A stretch of 9,295 bases of DNA from Bacteroidota bacterium (GTDB taxonomy: Bacteria > Bacteroidota > Bacteroidia > Flavobacteriales > Flavobacteriaceae): NCBI GenBank assembly GCA_021793135.1, contig JAJYTI010000080.1:1-9295 (forward strand). The letters run 5' to 3'. The position numbers and the translations under genes are program-made. The notes under the pieces are model-generated. The model did not search any database and was not told where the DNA came from. It worked only from the letters and a program-made list of their open reading frames with translations. Position 1 is the stretch's first letter. Each line of letters starts with the position of its first letter. Positions 5,464 to 9,295 of this stretch are shown piece after piece.

Positions 5464-6867
5464 ATGAAAAATTCGATACGACTTCTCTCTTACTTTCTTT
5501 TCAGTATTCTACTCATATCTTGTATGGATGATATGGATGATGTGCTACCTGAGAATCAAGATATGTCACAAGCAAGTGAGTTTATATATCGTGGATTGAA
5601 TTATTTTTATTTATATAAATCAAATACTCCAGAATTAGCCAACGATTATTTTTCACATACCTCTGACAAAGAATCCTTCCTCTCTAATTTCGAAAACCCA
5701 AATGACTTATTCCATTATTTAAAATATGAAGGAGATCGTTTCAGTGTATTAGTGGATGATTATGTAGATCTAGAACGAGCTTTACAAGGAAGAAGTTTAA
5801 GTACTGGAGCGATTTTTCTTGGTTTTACAGATAATGATAACAACTATTATATTCTAGTTAGGAATGTGATAGAAAACTCTAATGCCGAATTACAAGGTGT
5901 GGTTCGAGGAGATAAATTTCATGCTATTAATGGGCAAACCATAACTACAGAAAATGTAAATGAATTACTTAATGCTCCTTCTATAGAATTAAGCTATTTA
6001 CATGAAGAAAATGGAACACTTATACCAACCAATGAAACGGTTACACTTCATAACTCCGATATAGACGAGCCTTCTATAGGTATGTATAAAATATTGAATA
6101 TAGATAATACTAAGATAGGCTACTTAATGTATAATAGTTTTATAGCGGAATACAATGAGGAGTTAAATGAAGTATTCCGTTATTTTAAAAATGAAGGTGT
6201 AGATGAACTAATTTTAGATTTGCGTTACAATTCTGGTGGCTCCATTTATTCGGCAGAATTGTTATCGAATATGATAACCGGACAATTTAAAGGACAAGTA
6301 CTCTACGAAAACGAATGGAACGAAGATTTACAACCTTATAACGGTGAAGTAGTAAAGTTTACAGACAAATTTAGAAGTGGAGAAACTATAGAAAGCCTAG
6401 AAATGTCTAGAGTCGCTGTCATTACACAATCAAACACAGCCTCGGCTAGTGAGCTAGTAATCAATGCACTAAACCCATACATCAACATATTACAAGTAGG
6501 TATGGATACTAGAGGAAAATATCAAGGTTCGATATTGCTTTACGATTCCCCAAATTTTAATCGTCAATATATGAATCCTTTACACCGCTATGCTATGCTT
6601 CCTTTAGTTTTGAAAACTAAAAATTCAGAAGGTTTCACCGATTTTGATGAAGGGCTTCCTGTAGATATCGAATATCAAGAAAGAGTAAAGGACATAAAAA
6701 ACAACTTAGGTACGGTTAACGATATTTTGCTACGAAAAGCGCTAGAAGGCTTGGGCATAAATGTACCTGAAGAAAGGGGAACTCCTACAATAGAACTACC
6801 TACCTCATCCTTACAAACTATCTCGGATAAAATGGATGGTATTATGTATATAGATTTGCAACAATAA
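5464..6867 (+). CDS. S41 family (C-terminal-processing-like) peptidase lipoprotein
   Basis: The 467-residue cell-envelope serine peptidase is of MEROPS family S41. A short hydrophobic signal (residues 5-19) ends in the lipobox LISC, so Cys20 should be lipidated; the following MDDMDDV is acidic. Residues about 35-100 form an N-terminal helical region. A PDZ-like domain spans about 105-185 (GAIFLGF, VIENSNAELQGVVRGDKFHAINGQ), and the S41 protease core runs from about 215 to 400. DLRYNSGGS (252-260) is the family oxyanion-region motif. The nucleophile is Ser327 in SNTASASE (323-330) and the general base Lys352 in TRGKYQG (349-355). The 25-residue gap between them equals that in characterised CTPs. 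The Gln usually found four residues after the Lys is absent there (Ser356), although a Gln sits two residues after it (354). Substrates are unknown. It is divergent from the B12-riboswitch gene across a 424-bp spacer. Confidence 0.9.
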   Translation: MKNSIRLLSYFLFSILLISCMDDMDDVLPENQDMSQASEFIYRGLNYFYLYKSNTPELANDYFSHTSDKESFLSNFENPNDLFHYLKYEGDRFSVLVDDYVDLERALQGRSLSTGAIFLGFTDNDNNYYILVRNVIENSNAELQGVVRGDKFHAINGQTITTENVNELLNAPSIELSYLHEENGTLIPTNETVTLHNSDIDEPSIGMYKILNIDNTKIGYLMYNSFIAEYNEELNEVFRYFKNEGVDELILDLRYNSGGSIYSAELLSNMITGQFKGQVLYENEWNEDLQPYNGEVVKFTDKFRSGETIESLEMSRVAVITQSNTASASELVINALNPYINILQVGMDTRGKYQGSILLYDSPNFNRQYMNPLHRYAMLPLVLKTKNSEGFTDFDEGLPVDIEYQERVKDIKNNLGTVNDILLRKALEGLGINVPEERGTPTIELPTSSLQTISDKMDGIMYIDLQQ

Positions 6868-6895
6868 AACACAATTTATATTATAAAACTTATTT

Positions 6896-6936
6896 AAATG
6901 ATAATGTTTAAGTGATTTTATTATACATTATCATTT
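6896..6936 (+). other. 12-bp inverted repeat (hairpin) between the two peptidase genes
   Basis: AAATGATAATGT (6896-6907) and ACATTATCATTT (6925-6936) are perfectly complementary across a 17-nt loop, 28 bp after the stop of the S41 gene. The stem is AT-rich and is followed by only a short T run, so it is at best a weak terminator. It could also be an operator-like dyad upstream of the dipeptidyl peptidase gene. Confidence 0.35.
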
Positions 6937-7086
6937 CTATTATAATGACCTTAAAAATTTCATATTACTAATTGATTTTTTGATGCTTTTATAGTTATAG
7001 TCACATACTCTCTACTTAATTTCAAATATCAGATTAAGTGAAAAAGCTGTATCTTGCATGACATTGAAACTATATTCTATTACTAT

Positions 7087-9237
7087 ATGAAACAAATTAA
7101 ATTTTTTATTTTTTTCTTACTCTCCCTTCCCATATTTGCTCAACAAGGAGGAATGTGGATCCCTTCTCTACTTGAAGGAATGAACGAAGGTGAAATGCAA
7201 AATCTTGGAATGAAAATGTCTGCGAAAGACATTTATGATGTAAACAACTCAAGTTTAAAAGATGCTATTGCACACTTCAATAACGGTTGTACCTCCGAGG
7301 TAATCTCTCCAGAAGGATTATTACTTACCAATCACCATTGTGGGTATGGTCAAATTCAATCCCACTCTAGTGTAGAGCACGACTATTTATCAGAAGGTTT
7401 CTGGGCTATGAATCGTGAGGAAGAATTAACTAATGATGGACTTACCGTTACATTTATAAAAAGAATTGACGATGTAACCGAACAAGTTTTAGCTGGCACA
7501 GAAAAGCTTAATGACGAAGCTTCTATCCAAAGTTTAATTCAGCAAAACATTAAAAAAGTTACTGAAGAAGCCAAAAAAGAAGACTGGCAAGATGCTAAAG
7601 TAAGTACCTTCTATGAAGGAAATCAATACATGCTTTTTATCGTTGAGGTATTTAAAGACATTCGTTTAGTTGGTGCACCACCATCATCTATCGGAAAATA
7701 TGGTTCGGATACCGATAACTGGACTTGGCCAAGACATACAGGTGATTTCTCTTTGTTCAGAATTTATGCTGATAAGAATAACCGTCCAGCTGAATACAAT
7801 AAAGATAATGTTCCTTATACACCTGGACATTACTTACCAATTTCTTTAGATGGTGTAGAGGAAGATGACTTTACACTTGTATTTGGTTTTCCAGGAAGAA
7901 CAGATGAATATTTACCTGCTATTGCTGTAGAACAAATCGTAGAAGAAATTAATCCAAACTATATTGGAATTCGTGATGTATCATTAAGTATAATGGATGA
8001 GTATATGCGTAACGATGCAGAAATCCGTATTCAATATGCATCCAAATATGCAAGTATTGCCAACTATTGGAAAAAATGGACCGGTGAGAAATTAGGCCTT
8101 GAAAAGTCGAATGCTGTAAATATTAAAAAGGAACAAGAAAAGACCTTTATACAACGCGTAAAGGAAGCCGGAAAAACAGCAGAATATGGAAGTCTATTAT
8201 CTGATTTTGAGAAATATTATACACAGCAAGCTCCGTACACCAAAGGAGTTAATTATTTCTCAGAAATCGTACAGCGAAATATTGAATTATTAAGTATTGC
8301 ACATCAAGCAAATCAGGTGTTGAATTATGCAAATTCACATGGAGAGGAGAGATTCGAAAGAGTTAGAGAAAACTTCTTATCTAGAATACAAAACACCTAT
8401 AAGAATTATAACGAGAATGTAGACAAGGATATTTTCATTGCTTTAATAGATAAATACAAAACAGACTTACCAAACAATATAATTCCAGTAGAACTTAAAA
8501 ACAAAAGCACCGAAGAATTGGCTGAGGAAATCTATAACAATTCTGCTTTTACAAACTACGATGCGGTAAAAAATATTTTATCTGGAAAAAGCAAAAAAGT
8601 AGCCAAAAAGCTTGATAAAGATCCTGCTTTTCAGTTAGTAAAAGCAATGACAGAATTATATCATAAAGAAGCTTTAGAACCATATCGTGAAATTCAACGA
8701 GAGATTGTAGGATTAAAACGAACATATATGAAAGCACTCTTAGAATTGAGTCCAGAAGAAGATAGAATTTTCCCAAATGCCAATTCCACGTTACGCGTAA
8801 CTTATGGAAAGGTAAATGGCTATAGCCCTTCGGATGCCATATACTATCACCCAGTTAGCTACCTAGAAGGAGTAATGGAAAAATACATTCCTGGGGATTA
8901 TCAGTTTGATTTACCTGAGAAATTAATCGAGCTATACCAGAATAAAGATTACGGACAATATGCTGACAGCAATGGTAAATTACCTGTTAACTTTATAGGC
9001 ACAAACCATACTACTGGAGGCAACTCTGGAAGCCCAGCAATCGATGCCCATGGGAATTTAGTCGGTTTAAACTTTGACCGTGTATGGGAAGGAACAATGA
9101 GTGATATATATTACGACCCTAGCATTTCTAGAAACATTATGGTAGATGCAAGATATGTTCTTTTCTTAATCGACAAGTATGCCGGAGCGAGCCATTTGAT
9201 AGATGAAATGAAACTTGTTCATCCTAAGAAAAAATAA
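7087..9237 (+). CDS. dpp11: Family S46 dipeptidyl peptidase, DPP11 type (Asp/Glu-specific)
   Basis: This 716-residue periplasmic serine exopeptidase releases dipeptides from peptide N-termini; DPP11 prefers Asp or Glu at the second position and supports peptide-based nutrition. A signal peptide covers 1-18 (MKQIKFFIFFLLSLPIFA), leaving the mature start QQGGMW typical of S46. The chymotrypsin-type triad is readable: His84 in LLTNHHCGYG, Asp220 in NWTWPRHTGDFSLFRIY, and Ser647 in TTGGNSGSPAID. Residues that hold the substrate amino terminus in S46 structures are present (Asn211, Trp212, Arg216, Asp664). The position deciding DPP7 against DPP11 is Arg665 in LNFDRVWEG, 18 residues after the Ser as in the characterised enzyme, hence DPP11. 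I start at the ATG at 7087 because it begins a proper signal peptide; the frame continues up to a TTG at 7054, whose extra 11 residues would spoil it. There is no T9SS tail. Confidence 0.95.
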   Translation: MKQIKFFIFFLLSLPIFAQQGGMWIPSLLEGMNEGEMQNLGMKMSAKDIYDVNNSSLKDAIAHFNNGCTSEVISPEGLLLTNHHCGYGQIQSHSSVEHDYLSEGFWAMNREEELTNDGLTVTFIKRIDDVTEQVLAGTEKLNDEASIQSLIQQNIKKVTEEAKKEDWQDAKVSTFYEGNQYMLFIVEVFKDIRLVGAPPSSIGKYGSDTDNWTWPRHTGDFSLFRIYADKNNRPAEYNKDNVPYTPGHYLPISLDGVEEDDFTLVFGFPGRTDEYLPAIAVEQIVEEINPNYIGIRDVSLSIMDEYMRNDAEIRIQYASKYASIANYWKKWTGEKLGLEKSNAVNIKKEQEKTFIQRVKEAGKTAEYGSLLSDFEKYYTQQAPYTKGVNYFSEIVQRNIELLSIAHQANQVLNYANSHGEERFERVRENFLSRIQNTYKNYNENVDKDIFIALIDKYKTDLPNNIIPVELKNKSTEELAEEIYNNSAFTNYDAVKNILSGKSKKVAKKLDKDPAFQLVKAMTELYHKEALEPYREIQREIVGLKRTYMKALLELSPEEDRIFPNANSTLRVTYGKVNGYSPSDAIYYHPVSYLEGVMEKYIPGDYQFDLPEKLIELYQNKDYGQYADSNGKLPVNFIGTNHTTGGNSGSPAIDAHGNLVGLNFDRVWEGTMSDIYYDPSISRNIMVDARYVLFLIDKYAGASHLIDEMKLVHPKKK

Positions 9238-9257
9238 ACATTCAACTTCTAAATATT

Positions 9258-9295
9258 AAAAAAGCCGAAGTATATAGTATATACTTCGGCTTTTT
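9258..9295 (+). terminator. Rho-independent terminator after the DPP11 gene
   Basis: GCCGAAGTATATA (9264-9276) is the reverse complement of TATATACTTCGGC (9278-9290). A realistic fold has a 10- to 11-bp stem with a small TA-rich loop, flanked by A6 on the left and at least T5 on the right, where the window ends. It starts 20 bp after the stop codon. The symmetric A and T flanks would allow it to act on both strands. Confidence 0.88.

Noticed and set aside
6675..6872. Minus-strand open frame over the 3' end of the S41 gene
   Set aside because: Shadow of the coding strand; no conserved features.
7054..7086. TTG start 11 codons upstream of the DPP11 ATG
   Set aside because: It would place a polar and aromatic stretch before the signal peptide; the ATG at 7087 gives a standard signal sequence.
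8549..8776. Minus-strand 75-codon open frame inside the DPP11 gene
   Set aside because: Antisense to the S46 gene; its hydrophobic composition reflects the complement of Lys/Glu-rich codons.
1..9295. CRISPR array, tRNA, rRNA, integrase, transposase or defence system
   Set aside because: No regularly spaced repeats, cloverleaf-like sequence or relevant protein motifs were seen; the genes are otherwise ordinary flavobacterial functions.

Overview
The window looks like chromosomal DNA of a member of the Bacteroidota, most likely a (probably marine) Flavobacteriaceae species. The base composition is AT-rich. One gene product ends in a type IX secretion (T9SS) C-terminal sorting domain, a secretion system confined to this phylum. 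There is a family S46 dipeptidyl peptidase, one fairly clear promoter has the Bacteroidota TTG / TAnnTTTG layout, and Shine-Dalgarno sequences are largely absent. I see no phage, insertion sequence, CRISPR array, tRNA or rRNA.

Layout. On the minus strand at the left are recR (915-1535) and, 67 bp downstream of it, a family 2 glycosyltransferase (32-847, TTG start). Divergent from recR is a sodium:solute symporter (1788-3236). Its 3' end overlaps by 30 bp the end of a convergent small CoA-binding Rossmann protein (3207-3569). A gene-free stretch (3570-3917) follows, holding a roughly 207-bp block rich in inverted repeats that may be a dispersed repeat or structured RNA, and then a strong minus-strand terminator.

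The most interesting unit is 3858-5341 on the minus strand: promoter, cobalamin (B12) riboswitch, a single gene for a secreted T9SS-cargo protein with two tandem copies of a domain I cannot name, and terminator. The riboswitch is well supported: it has an exact-looking B12 box, a P1 stem, the conserved core segments and an L5-L13 kissing-loop complement. The protein is therefore expected to be made when B12 is scarce. That makes it a candidate surface or secreted corrinoid-handling protein, although no transporter gene lies beside it in the window.

The right part carries two plus-strand exported peptidases. One is an S41 (C-terminal-processing-like) lipoprotein (5464-6867). The other is an S46 dipeptidyl peptidase with the Arg that marks the Asp/Glu-specific DPP11 type (7087-9237), closed by a terminator at the window edge. 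The two are 219 bp apart with a hairpin between them, so they are probably separate transcription units. The remaining genes look like ordinary flavobacterial core genome.
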